Shown here one piece after another: positions 1-7,226 of a stretch of DNA of 33,544 nucleotides; position 1 is the first letter of the stretch, and each line of letters starts with the position of its first letter. Origin of the DNA: Clostridia bacterium (GTDB lineage Bacteria; Bacillota; Clostridia; Christensenellales; Aristaeellaceae); assembly GCA_017436605.1 (NCBI GenBank), contig JAFSCW010000056.1, forward strand, positions 1 through 33,544. The letters run 5' to 3'. Position numbers and translations under genes: made by a program. The notes beneath the pieces are model-generated. The model did no database searches, was not told where the DNA came from, and saw nothing but the letters and a program-made list of their open reading frames with translations.

Positions 1-1
1 C

Positions 2-478
2 ATGTTCAGAGAACTGGTCAGAAAGAATAAGCAGCTGCCGATGGAGACCTGCATGGAGGTGCTCAAAACCGAGAAGCGCGGCGTTTTGTCCGTGCAGGGC
101 GACGACGGCTATCCCTACGGCATGCCGATGAATCACTTTTATAACGAGGACGACGGCTGCATCTACTTCCACTGCGGCAAGGTCGGCTACAGGCTGGAGA
201 TGCTTGAAAAGTGCGATAAGGTTTCCTTCTGCGTATATGATCAGGGCTATCGCTATGAAGGCGACTGGGTCTTCAACGTAAAGAGCGTGATCGTCTTTGG
301 CCGCATGGAGCTGATCGACAATATGGAGATGATTGTGGACGTCACCAGAAGGCTGAGCCTCAAGTTTATTCAGGATGAGGAGCATATCCGCAGGGAGATC
401 GAAAGCGCCGCGCATCGTACGCTGCTGATGCGCCTCAGGCCGGAGCACATCTGCGGCAAGCTGGTGCGTGAGGAATGA
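2..478 (+). CDS. NimA-like pyridoxamine 5'-phosphate oxidase family protein
   Basis: This 158-residue protein belongs to the FMN-binding split-barrel (PPOX/NimA-like) family. Members bind a flavin and some reduce nitroimidazoles; the physiological substrate here is unknown. The N-terminus (MFRELVRKNKQLP) and the DDGYPYGMPMNHFY stretch near residue 38 are typical of full-length NimA-like proteins, so the ATG at base 2 is probably the true start although its ribosome binding site lies outside the window. A second family hallmark, IYFHCGKVGYRLEML, follows at about residues 54-68. The stop overlaps the region just before the next gene, so the two are probably co-transcribed. Family assignment is firm; the function is inferred only at the level of flavin-dependent reductase. 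Confidence 0.85.
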   Translation: MFRELVRKNKQLPMETCMEVLKTEKRGVLSVQGDDGYPYGMPMNHFYNEDDGCIYFHCGKVGYRLEMLEKCDKVSFCVYDQGYRYEGDWVFNVKSVIVFGRMELIDNMEMIVDVTRRLSLKFIQDEEHIRREIESAAHRTLLMRLRPEHICGKLVREE

Positions 479-489
479 GGGAAAAGCCG

Positions 490-906
490 ATGAGAATCAT
501 GGTCAGCGCCTGTCTGCTCGGGGAAAACTGCAAATACAGCGGCGGCAATAACCGCAGCGAAAAGGTTCTTGCGTTTATCAGGGGGCATGAGGTGTTCCCC
601 GTCTGTCCGGAGGTCATGGGCGGACTGCCCACGCCCAGGACGCCTGCCGAAATCGTGCAGGATACGGTGATCAACAAAGAGGGCGTCAATGTGGATCAAG
701 CGTATCGTCTCGGCGCGAAAAAAGCGCTGGAAATCGCCATGCGGGAGAAGATCGACATGGCGATTATGCAGCCCAGATCGCCCAGCTGCGGCTCAAAGGA
801 GATCTATGACGGCACGTTCAGCGGAAGACGGATTCCCGGAATGGGCGTGACAGCCGCACTTTTGAAGGAAAACGGGTTTTGCGTCGTGGATGCGGATGAA
901 CTGTAA
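490..906 (+). CDS. DUF523 (YbbK-like) family protein
   Basis: A 138-residue cytosolic protein of the DUF523 family. It starts with the family signature MRIMVSACLLGENCKYSGGN and carries the conserved PVCPEVMGGLPTPR stretch and a second cysteine motif, QPRSPSCG. Conserved cysteines at both motifs suggest metal or Fe-S binding, but the biochemical role of the family is not established. An upstream in-frame ATG at 475 exists and would give a 4-base overlap with the preceding gene. I prefer 490 because a GAGGG motif sits about 8 bases upstream of it and homologues begin at this methionine. It is the last gene before a strong terminator. Confidence 0.85.
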   Translation: MRIMVSACLLGENCKYSGGNNRSEKVLAFIRGHEVFPVCPEVMGGLPTPRTPAEIVQDTVINKEGVNVDQAYRLGAKKALEIAMREKIDMAIMQPRSPSCGSKEIYDGTFSGRRIPGMGVTAALLKENGFCVVDADEL

Positions 907-909
907 CCC

Positions 910-940
910 AAAAGCACCGCTGTAAAGCCGGTGCTTTTCT
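910..940 (+). terminator. Rho-independent terminator after the DUF523 gene
   Basis: A perfect 10-bp stem (AAAAGCACCG at 910-919 with CGGTGCTTTT at 929-938) encloses a 9-base loop and ends in a T run. It lies 3 bases after the DUF523 stop codon and separates that operon from the priA promoter. Confidence 0.85.
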
Positions 941-963
941 TGCGCGCATTTCGGATGCGATTC

Positions 964-992
964 TTGAAACGGACATGCGTTCACGCTATAAT
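964..992 (+). promoter_or_regulatory. Sigma-A-type promoter for priA
   Basis: TTGAAA at 964-969 and TATAAT at 987-992 are separated by exactly 17 bases. Transcription would start near 999, a short leader before the priA ribosome binding site. Confidence 0.8.
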
Positions 993-1023
993 AGGGAATA
1001 TGAAAAATGGGGAGGGATCGGCC

Positions 1024-3267
1024 ATGGCTTTTTGTCAGGTGATCGTGGATATCGCGCATGAGGATGTGGATCGCGTGTTCACCTATCGCGTGCCGAAGGG
1101 GCTTGAGCTTTGCCCCGGCATGCGCGTGCACGTGCCCTTTGGCCGCAAGCCGCGTATCGAGGGCGTCGTGGTGGAGCTGGTCGATTCCTGCGATCTGCCG
1201 CCCGAGCGCGTGCGCGACGTTGCGGATACGCTAGAGGACTATCCGGCCATTCTGCCCCAGATGCTTGAGCTGGCCCGGGAAATCAAGGCGACCTCGTTTT
1301 GCACGCTGGCGCAGGCGCTGCGGCTGATGATTCCCGCGCAGATGCGCGGCGAACGGATCAGCGAAAAGACAAAGGAATACGCCGTCGTGACGGTGGATCC
1401 CGCCGTGCGGGGGCAGGTGCTCGCCGGGCAGAAGCGCGCGCCCAAGCGGGCTGCCGTGTTTGAAAGGCTGATCAGCGCCGAGGGCGGCGAATTATCCTGT
1501 GAACAGCTGAAAAGCGAGATCGACGATTACAGGCCGGCGCTGAATGCGCTGGTGAAGATGGGATTTGTCCGCCTGGAAAAGCGCGAAGCGCTGCGCAGCC
1601 CCTATGGCGCGATGGAGCGCCTTGCCGGCGAGGATCCCGTTCTGACCGGGCAGCAGGAGGATGTGCTGTCGCGGATCCTGCCCGCTGTGGACGAAGGGCG
1701 CGGAGCGTTTTTGCTCTATGGCGTCACGGGCAGCGGCAAAACGGAGGTCTTCATCCGCGCCGTGCGCCGCGCGGCGCAGCAGGGAAGGACGGCCATCGTG
1801 CTCGTTCCGGAAATTGCGCTGACGCCGCAGATGGTCATGTGGTTCCGCTCGCGCTTTGGCGAGGACGCCGCCGTGCTGCATTCGCGCCTTTCCCCGGGCG
1901 AGCGTTACGACGAGTGGAGGCGCATCCGCAGGGGCGATGTGCGCGTGGTGATCGGCGCCCGCTCTGCGATCTTTGCGCCGCTGGAGAACGTCGGTCTGAT
2001 TATCATCGACGAGGAGCATGAGAGCAGCTACATCGCGGACAATACGCCGCGCTATGACGCGCGCGAGCTGGCGCGCCTGCGCTGCGAAAAGGAGGGCGGC
2101 ACGCTCCTGCTGGCCAGCGCTACGCCGAGCATGCGCTCCTTTGCGCTGGCTGGGCGCGGCGATCTGACGCTGCTGGAAATGCCGCGAAGAGTCAAAAACA
2201 GACCGATGCCCGAAGTGCATGTGATCGATATGCGCCGCGAGTTGGCGCAGGGCAACCGGTCCGTCTTCTCCGGCGCGCTGCTTGACGGCCTCAAAAGCTG
2301 TCTGGATGCGGGCAGACAGGCGATTCTCTTTGTCAATCGGCGCGGCTATTCGACCTTTGTTTCCTGCCGTTCCTGCGGCTATACGGTCACCTGTTCCCAG
2401 TGCGATGTGTCGATGACCTACCACAGCAGCGAGAATGTGCTGCGCTGCCATTACTGCGGAGAGGAAAGGCCCGTGCCGTCGGTCTGCCCGGAGTGCGAAA
2501 GCAGATACATCAAGTATTTCGGCACGGGTACGCAGCGCGTGGAGGAAGAGGTTCACAAGTTCTTTCCGGATATCCCCACCATCCGCATGGATAATGACAC
2601 GACGAGGACCAAGGATGCGCATGAGCAGCTGATTGCTGCTTTCCGGCGGGGCGAGGCGCGCATCCTGATCGGCACGCAGATGATCGCCAAGGGACTGGAT
2701 TTTCCGAACGTGACGATGGTCGGCATCGTTGCGGCGGATGCGATGCTCAAGCTGCCCGACTACCGGTCTGCCGAGCGGACGTTCCAGCTGCTGACGCAGG
2801 TATCCGGCCGCGCTGGCCGCGCGGAATTTTCGGGAGAGGTATATCTGCAGACGTATGATCCCGGACATTACGCCATCGAAAGCGCAAGCAGGCAGGATTA
2901 CCGCGCGTTTTTTGAGCAGGAGATGCGCAGGAGAAAGCGCGCGCTCTATCCGCCGTATACGTTGATTGCCCGTCTGCTTTATGAGGCGGATCGTGAGCAG
3001 GATGCGCAAAGTGCGGCCGAGAGCGCGATGCGGCAGATGGAGGCGTTTTTCGAGCGAAGAAGCTATCTGCGCAAATACGTCGTTTCGCTTCGCGTGATGC
3101 CCTGTCCTGTCAAGCGCATCAAGGGCAAGACGCGCTGGCAGGTGGCGCTCAAGATTGTGGATAAGCCCGCCTGCCGCGAAGCGGTCGGCAAGATGAGTGA
3201 AATCGCGCAGACGCCGCTGGAGGGCTGTACCTGCGTCTGTCAGGAGAATCCCAGCAGCATGATGTGA
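1024..3267 (+). CDS. priA: Primosomal protein N' (replication restart helicase PriA)
   Basis: PriA recognises stalled forks and D-loops and reloads the replisome through its 3'-to-5' DEAD-type helicase. The 747-residue product has the N-terminal DNA-binding domain (FTYRVPKGLELCPGMRV), a Walker A motif GVTGSGKTEV at about 233-242, the DEEH box at 329-332, and eight zinc-binding cysteines between about 448 and 491 inserted before the second helicase lobe (IGTQMIAKGLDFPNVT). The ATG at 1024 is chosen over an in-frame upstream start at 931. The latter lies inside the terminator and promoter, while 1024 has GGAGGG seven bases upstream. In Bacillus subtilis priA directly precedes def; here three genes lie between. 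Confidence 0.97.
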   Translation: MAFCQVIVDIAHEDVDRVFTYRVPKGLELCPGMRVHVPFGRKPRIEGVVVELVDSCDLPPERVRDVADTLEDYPAILPQMLELAREIKATSFCTLAQALRLMIPAQMRGERISEKTKEYAVVTVDPAVRGQVLAGQKRAPKRAAVFERLISAEGGELSCEQLKSEIDDYRPALNALVKMGFVRLEKREALRSPYGAMERLAGEDPVLTGQQEDVLSRILPAVDEGRGAFLLYGVTGSGKTEVFIRAVRRAAQQGRTAIVLVPEIALTPQMVMWFRSRFGEDAAVLHSRLSPGERYDEWRRIRRGDVRVVIGARSAIFAPLENVGLIIIDEEHESSYIADNTPRYDARELARLRCEKEGGTLLLASATPSMRSFALAGRGDLTLLEMPRRVKNRPMPEVHVIDMRRELAQGNRSVFSGALLDGLKSCLDAGRQAILFVNRRGYSTFVSCRSCGYTVTCSQCDVSMTYHSSENVLRCHYCGEERPVPSVCPECESRYIKYFGTGTQRVEEEVHKFFPDIPTIRMDNDTTRTKDAHEQLIAAFRRGEARILIGTQMIAKGLDFPNVTMVGIVAADAMLKLPDYRSAERTFQLLTQVSGRAGRAEFSGEVYLQTYDPGHYAIESASRQDYRAFFEQEMRRRKRALYPPYTLIARLLYEADREQDAQSAAESAMRQMEAFFERRSYLRKYVVSLRVMPCPVKRIKGKTRWQVALKIVDKPACREAVGKMSEIAQTPLEGCTCVCQENPSSMM

Positions 3268-3277
3268 GGAGCAGAAC

Positions 3278-3814
3278 ATGGAAAAGCGGAATATGATCAT
3301 TCGAAAAGCTGGCGTGCTGGATATTTTGTCTGTCACAGGGATCTACGAGGACATTCATACCGCCGAGGAAGCGGGCAAAGCGGCCATCGGCTGGGTGCGC
3401 GGCGTGTATCCCACGCAGGCGACTGCTGAGGCTGCGCTTGCGCGGGATGATCTTTTTGTGCTGGAAGAAGGCGGCAGGGTTTCCGGCGCAGCGATTATCA
3501 ATCAGACCCAGTGCGACGGCTATGAAACCGCGAACTGGCAGTATCCGGCAGACGACAGTGAGATCATGGTGCTCCATACGCTGACCATTGCGCCGCATGC
3601 TGCCGGAAGAGGCTTTGGCAAAGCCTTCGTCGCGTTTTATGAGGAATATGCCCGCACGAAGGGATGCCGGTATCTGCGCATGGATACGAATGTGAAAAAT
3701 GCCCAGGCGCGGGCGATGTATCAAAAGCTGGGCTATAAGGAGATCGGCGTGATTCCCACGACGTTCAACGGCATCGAGGGCGTGAATTTGGTGCTGCTTG
3801 AGAAGCTGCTGTGA
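3278..3814 (+). CDS. GNAT family N-acetyltransferase
   Basis: A 178-residue acetyltransferase of the GNAT fold that would transfer an acetyl group from acetyl-CoA to an unidentified amine. The acetyl-CoA pyrophosphate loop is visible as LTIAPHAAGRGFGKAF at about residues 105-120, followed by the C-terminal motif NAQARAMYQKLGYKEIG. The start at 3278 follows a GAGGAG ribosome binding site and lies 10 bases after the priA stop, so it is probably in the priA transcript. Substrate specificity cannot be read from the sequence. It is not RimI-like in an obvious way, and its neighbour is an uncharacterised PPOX gene. Confidence 0.88.
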   Translation: MEKRNMIIRKAGVLDILSVTGIYEDIHTAEEAGKAAIGWVRGVYPTQATAEAALARDDLFVLEEGGRVSGAAIINQTQCDGYETANWQYPADDSEIMVLHTLTIAPHAAGRGFGKAFVAFYEEYARTKGCRYLRMDTNVKNAQARAMYQKLGYKEIGVIPTTFNGIEGVNLVLLEKLL

Positions 3815-3827
3815 GGAGGAATGGCGG

Positions 3828-4235
3828 ATGAATCCAGAAATGAACGAGCTGCTTACCGAACGCTTTAGCAAGGATTCCCTGATCGCGCTGGCGACCTCCA
3901 GCGCAAATGTGCCGTATGTGCGGGCGGTTAACGCTTATTACATGGACGGCGCATTTTACTGCGTGACGCATGCCGGATCCGGCAAAATGCGCCAGATCGA
4001 AGAAAACCCGTTGGTCGGCCTGTGCGGCGAGTGGTTCACGGGGCACGGCAGGACGCAGAGCCTTGGGCATGTGCTGCTTGAGCAGAACCATGCGCTGATG
4101 GAAATCCTGCGTCCGGCTTTTGCCTCATGGTATGCGCTGGGGCATGTGGATGAGAGCGATCCCGGCATGATTCTGCTGAAAATCACGCTGACTGACGGCG
4201 TGCTGATGAAGCATGGCCGCCGCTACGAATTCTGA
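3828..4235 (+). CDS. Pyridoxamine 5'-phosphate oxidase family (split-barrel flavin-binding) protein
   Basis: A 135-residue small split-barrel protein that probably binds FMN. The stretch LIALATSSANVPYVRAVNAYYMDGAFYCVTHAG follows the PPOX family pattern of a beta strand, a substrate-facing loop and a second strand, and GSGKMRQIEENPLVGLCGEW matches the next conserved helix-strand. It is the second PPOX-type gene in the first 4.3 kb but is only distantly similar to the one at the window start. The start at 3828 is preceded by AGGAGG with 8-base spacing. A TTG at 3798 is in frame but lies inside the GNAT gene. Function beyond flavin binding is unknown. Confidence 0.82.
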   Translation: MNPEMNELLTERFSKDSLIALATSSANVPYVRAVNAYYMDGAFYCVTHAGSGKMRQIEENPLVGLCGEWFTGHGRTQSLGHVLLEQNHALMEILRPAFASWYALGHVDESDPGMILLKITLTDGVLMKHGRRYEF

Positions 4236-4256
4236 CTTTTGTATACATAAAGAAAA

Positions 4257-4290
4257 AACGCGCCGCAGCTCTGTGCAGCTGCGGCGCGTT
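4257..4290 (-). terminator. Terminator of the minus-strand hydrolase gene, possibly bidirectional
   Basis: A perfect 14-bp stem (4257-4270 with 4277-4290) encloses a 6-base loop. Read on the minus strand it is followed by a run of T (plus strand AAAAAA at 4253-4258), so it best serves the hydrolase gene. On the plus strand only a short TTT follows, so it may also weakly end the priA transcript. Confidence 0.85.
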
Positions 4291-4320
4291 TGATGTGATG
4301 AGCGTTTTGGGAAAATCCGA

Positions 4321-5478
4321 TTACCAGGAATTCATGGTCTGGTTCAGATCGTAGGTCTTCTCCTGCAGGCCGATGCGGCTTTCGATGAAGTTGATCGCCA
4401 TCTGCGGCCACTGGGCCAGCTGTGTGAACGCATTCACATAGTTGCGGGTGCCGGTGCCCAGACCCACGCCGTGCGGGGCATCCGGGGCGAGGTAGAAGGA
4501 GAAGTCGGAGAAGGTCTTGCACAGGTTATCCAGACCCGGCAGGACATAGGCATACAGACTGTCCTTGTGACCAATCACGCCGAAGAGCGCCGGCAGGTTC
4601 TCGTTGGCGGAGAAGTCCAGCGGCGTCATGGAGAACATGCCGTAGATCGGCAGGGCGACGGTCATGTCGGCGCTCATCTGGTCGATCTCATCGCAGACAT
4701 ACTGCGGATATACGCTGTCCGGGGTGGCGTTGCCTGCAGCGATAGCGCTCATGATGTTCATGCCGCCGGCAGAGAAGCCGCAGGTGATCATCACATCGGT
4801 CTTGGCGATGCCCTTTTCCTCGGCGTAGTAGCGGATATAGCGGATGGCACGGGTGAGGTCGAGGACCTGATCCTCCGCGGCGTACGGATTGACGCGGCGC
4901 TGGAGAACGTAGGCGTTGTAGCCGTTCTCGTTGAAGAACTCGGCAACCGGATAGCCCTCGACGACGTTGTTGCGGTGGGTGCTGCCGCCGCCGGCGATGA
5001 TGACGACATTGCCCTTAACCTGAGTCTGGTCCTCAAGCAGATAGGGGTTGAGGAACGGACGGAAGCCCGGGTTGTCGTAGGAGATTTCCCAGCCCTCGGT
5101 GGGCAGCGGATCTTCCACGGCCATATCGTCTTCCCAGATATCCCATACGGTGGACGCCGGATCGGCGATCTGCACCATGGATTCGCGGAGTTCCTTCAGA
5201 TTTTTATACAGATCGTAATGCCCCAGGACGACGCCGGCTTCGGTAGCCGGTGCAACGGTTTCATAGCGGGCGCGGGAGAGCTTGTGGAAGTTGACGTAAA
5301 GCTGCTCAAAATCGCCTTCAAAGGCATGCGGATAGTACACGACGTCGCGCGCTGCAGTGAGTTCCTCTTCGACGAGGACCTTGAACTCCTCCAGCGTATA
5401 GGGATTTTCTTCGGCATACGCTGCGGCGGCGAAGAGGGAGATGGCGGCAATCAGCGCCAGCGCCAGAATCTTCTTCAT
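4321..5478 (-). CDS. Secreted alpha/beta hydrolase (esterase/lipase-like)
   Basis: A 385-residue exported serine hydrolase. Residues 1-22 form a signal peptide with an AYA/EE cleavage site for signal peptidase I. The nucleophile elbow GFSAG is at 234-238 (Ser236 predicted catalytic), HKD at 304-306 may supply the acid, and PHG at 335-337 the histidine. The oxyanion region VVIIAGGGSTHRNN near 158-171 resembles carbohydrate- and feruloyl-esterase-like hydrolases. The first 150 residues are an uncharacterised N-terminal region. It is the only minus-strand gene, with its own ribosome binding site (GGAGCA before the ATG), promoter and terminator, lying inside a conserved plus-strand housekeeping region. 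The substrate is unknown; an acylated carbohydrate would fit the family only loosely. Confidence 0.85.
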   Translation of the reverse strand: MKKILALALIAAISLFAAAAYAEENPYTLEEFKVLVEEELTAARDVVYYPHAFEGDFEQLYVNFHKLSRARYETVAPATEAGVVLGHYDLYKNLKELRESMVQIADPASTVWDIWEDDMAVEDPLPTEGWEISYDNPGFRPFLNPYLLEDQTQVKGNVVIIAGGGSTHRNNVVEGYPVAEFFNENGYNAYVLQRRVNPYAAEDQVLDLTRAIRYIRYYAEEKGIAKTDVMITCGFSAGGMNIMSAIAAGNATPDSVYPQYVCDEIDQMSADMTVALPIYGMFSMTPLDFSANENLPALFGVIGHKDSLYAYVLPGLDNLCKTFSDFSFYLAPDAPHGVGLGTGTRNYVNAFTQLAQWPQMAINFIESRIGLQEKTYDLNQTMNSW

Positions 5479-5553
5479 AATGATGTGCTCCTTTGTCTTA
5501 TACTCGGCTCTCTCCGCGCGTGCACAGACGGACGGATAACGCCTGTTTATAAC

Positions 5554-5582
5554 ATTTTAACATGATTTATACATGAAGTCTA
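5554..5582 (-). promoter_or_regulatory. Possible promoter of the minus-strand hydrolase gene
   Basis: On the minus strand TAGACT (plus 5577-5582) and TAAAAT (plus 5554-5559) are separated by 17 bases, 75 bases upstream of the ATG. The -35 match is 4 of 6. Several other AT-rich hexamers lie nearby, so the exact position is uncertain. Confidence 0.4.
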
Positions 5583-5680
5583 TATTCCGGATGGATGCTT
5601 TATGCTGAAATGACAAATAGTTTCGCGCAGGGTCGTTGCCTGTGCGCAAAATTACGACGTGTCAAGATTCGCTCTTCCAT
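5583..5680. other. Divergent intergenic region between the hydrolase and def
   Basis: This AT-richer stretch lies between the two divergent promoters. It holds an imperfect inverted repeat around 5624-5650 (GCGCAGG and CCTGTGCGC, with a two-base bulge) that could be an operator. No gene or RNA was recognised. Confidence 0.4.
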
Positions 5681-5708
5681 TTTAAACGGAAATGTCTTAT
5701 ACTATAAA
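5681..5708 (+). promoter_or_regulatory. Possible promoter of the def-thiN operon
   Basis: TTTAAA at 5681-5686 and TATAAA at 5703-5708 have a 16-base spacer and lie about 80 bases before the def start codon. Overlapping TATACT at 5698-5703 is an alternative -10 with a poorer -35. Confidence 0.45.
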
Positions 5709-5790
5709 GGATTATGGAGTATTATGCCTGACTGTGCCCGGGCGGCGCAGCGGACATCCCCCTGTTTTTGACGACGAAGGAGAGAAGATT

Positions 5791-6279
5791 ATGGCGCTTC
5801 GCAAGATGGTGTATATTGAGGACGAGCTTCTGCGCAAGAAAAGCCGCCCTGTGGATAAGTTTGATGAGAAGCTGCATAAGCTGCTTGACGATATGGCTGA
5901 GACGATGTACCACACCAATGGCGTGGGCCTTGCCGCGCCGCAGGTTGCCGTGCTGCGCCGCGTGGTCGTGATGGACTGCGGCGACGGTCTGATCGAGATG
6001 ATCAACCCGGAGATCCTTTCAACCGAAGGCGAGCAGGACGGCCCGGAGGGCTGCCTGTCCGTGCCCGGCCGCCGCGGCATGGTGAAGCGCCCGATGATCG
6101 TGCGCGCGCGCTTCCAGGATCGTAACGGCGAATGGTACGAGATCGAGGCCGAGGAGCTGCTTGCCCGGTGCATCATGCATGAAACGGATCATCTCGACGG
6201 CGTTTTGTATGTGGACAAGATGTATCGCGAGATTTTTGCGGATGAGGAAATCGACGAGGAAGAGGCTGAGGAAGAGTGA
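5791..6279 (+). CDS. def: Peptide deformylase
   Basis: Peptide deformylase removes the N-formyl group from nascent proteins. The 162-residue protein has all three metal-site motifs: GVGLAAPQ (44-51), EGCLS (86-90, Cys88 a metal ligand) and HETDH (130-134, two histidine ligands and the catalytic glutamate). An acidic tail (DEEIDEEEAEEE) ends the protein. The start at 5791 follows AAGGAG at 8-base spacing; the in-frame ATG at 5692 would add 33 residues without family similarity and overlaps the promoter. It overlaps fmt by four bases, so formylation and deformylation enzymes are translationally coupled. Confidence 0.97.
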   Translation: MALRKMVYIEDELLRKKSRPVDKFDEKLHKLLDDMAETMYHTNGVGLAAPQVAVLRRVVVMDCGDGLIEMINPEILSTEGEQDGPEGCLSVPGRRGMVKRPMIVRARFQDRNGEWYEIEAEELLARCIMHETDHLDGVLYVDKMYREIFADEEIDEEEAEEE

Positions 6280-7226
6280 GAATCGTATTCATGGGCACGC
6301 CGGATTTCGCCGTGCCGTCCCTGCGTGCGCTGCTTGAAAATGGCTATGACGTCGTGGGCGTCTTCTGCCAGCCGGACAGGCCGAAGGGCCGCGGTCATAA
6401 GCTCGCCGCCTGCCCGGTCAAGGAACTGGCCGTTTCGGCCGGGATTCCGGTGTTCCAGCCCGAGCGCATCAAGCGCGCCGAAGGCGTGGAGATGCTGAAA
6501 TCCTGCGCGCCGGATCTGTGCGTGACGGCGGCGTTCGGCCAGCTGCTCTCCCAGGAAATCCTGGATATCCCGCCGCTGGGAACGATCAACGTACATTCGT
6601 CCCTTCTGCCCCTGCATCGCGGCAGCGCCCCGATCAACTGGAGCATCATCAAGGGCGACCAGGTGACCGGCGTAACGACGATGTTCACGGACAAGGGGAT
6701 GGATACCGGCGATATTCTGCTGATGCGCGAGACGCCGATCGGCGAGAAGGAAAACGCGGGCGAGCTGAGCGACCGTCTGGCTGATATGGGCGCGCAGCTG
6801 CTGATTGAGACCATCCGCGAGCTGGAAAAGGGCACGCTCAGGCGGATTCCGCAGGATCACGACAAGGCGACGTATGAGCCGAAAATGGACAAGGAGCTCG
6901 GACGGATCGACTGGACGAAGCCTGCTAGGGAGATCGACTGGCTCATCCGCGGCGCGACGCCGTGGCCCGGCGCGTTCACAACGCTCGCTGGCGATGCGGG
7001 CGAGCAGACGATCAAGGTCTTCGAGCTGGTCCTGCGTGAGGGCAATCCTGCTGGACAGCCGGGCGAGATCGTCACGGCGGACGCCAAAATGGGACTCGTT
7101 GTTTCCTGCGGGGACTGTGACGTGGAGCTTTTGACCATTCAGATGCCCGGCGCGAAGCGCATGAATGCGAAGGATTACCTGCGCGGGCACACCATTGATA
7201 CAGGCGTTTGCCTGGGAAAGGCGTAA
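6276..7226 (+). CDS. fmt: Methionyl-tRNA formyltransferase
   Basis: Fmt formylates initiator methionyl-tRNA using 10-formyl-tetrahydrofolate. The 316-residue product has the N-terminal formyltransferase fold starting RIVFMGTPDFAVPSL, the catalytic triad Asn105, His107 and Asp143 within TINVHSSLLP and MDTGDIL, and the C-terminal OB-fold tRNA-binding domain (RGATPWPGAFTTL onward, about 208-316). It begins with GTG at 6276 in a GTGA overlap with the def stop. Length is normal for the family. Confidence 0.97.
   Translation: MRIVFMGTPDFAVPSLRALLENGYDVVGVFCQPDRPKGRGHKLAACPVKELAVSAGIPVFQPERIKRAEGVEMLKSCAPDLCVTAAFGQLLSQEILDIPPLGTINVHSSLLPLHRGSAPINWSIIKGDQVTGVTTMFTDKGMDTGDILLMRETPIGEKENAGELSDRLADMGAQLLIETIRELEKGTLRRIPQDHDKATYEPKMDKELGRIDWTKPAREIDWLIRGATPWPGAFTTLAGDAGEQTIKVFELVLREGNPAGQPGEIVTADAKMGLVVSCGDCDVELLTIQMPGAKRMNAKDYLRGHTIDTGVCLGKA

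Noticed and set aside
931..1023. Upstream extension of priA
   Set aside because: It would start inside the terminator loop region and include the promoter; the ATG at 1024 has a proper ribosome binding site.
1492..3336. Minus-strand open frame of 614 codons
   Set aside because: Antisense shadow of priA with no recognisable protein features.
5692..5790. Upstream extension of def
   Set aside because: Overlaps the likely -10 region and lacks similarity to the family; ATG 5791 has AAGGAG at good spacing.
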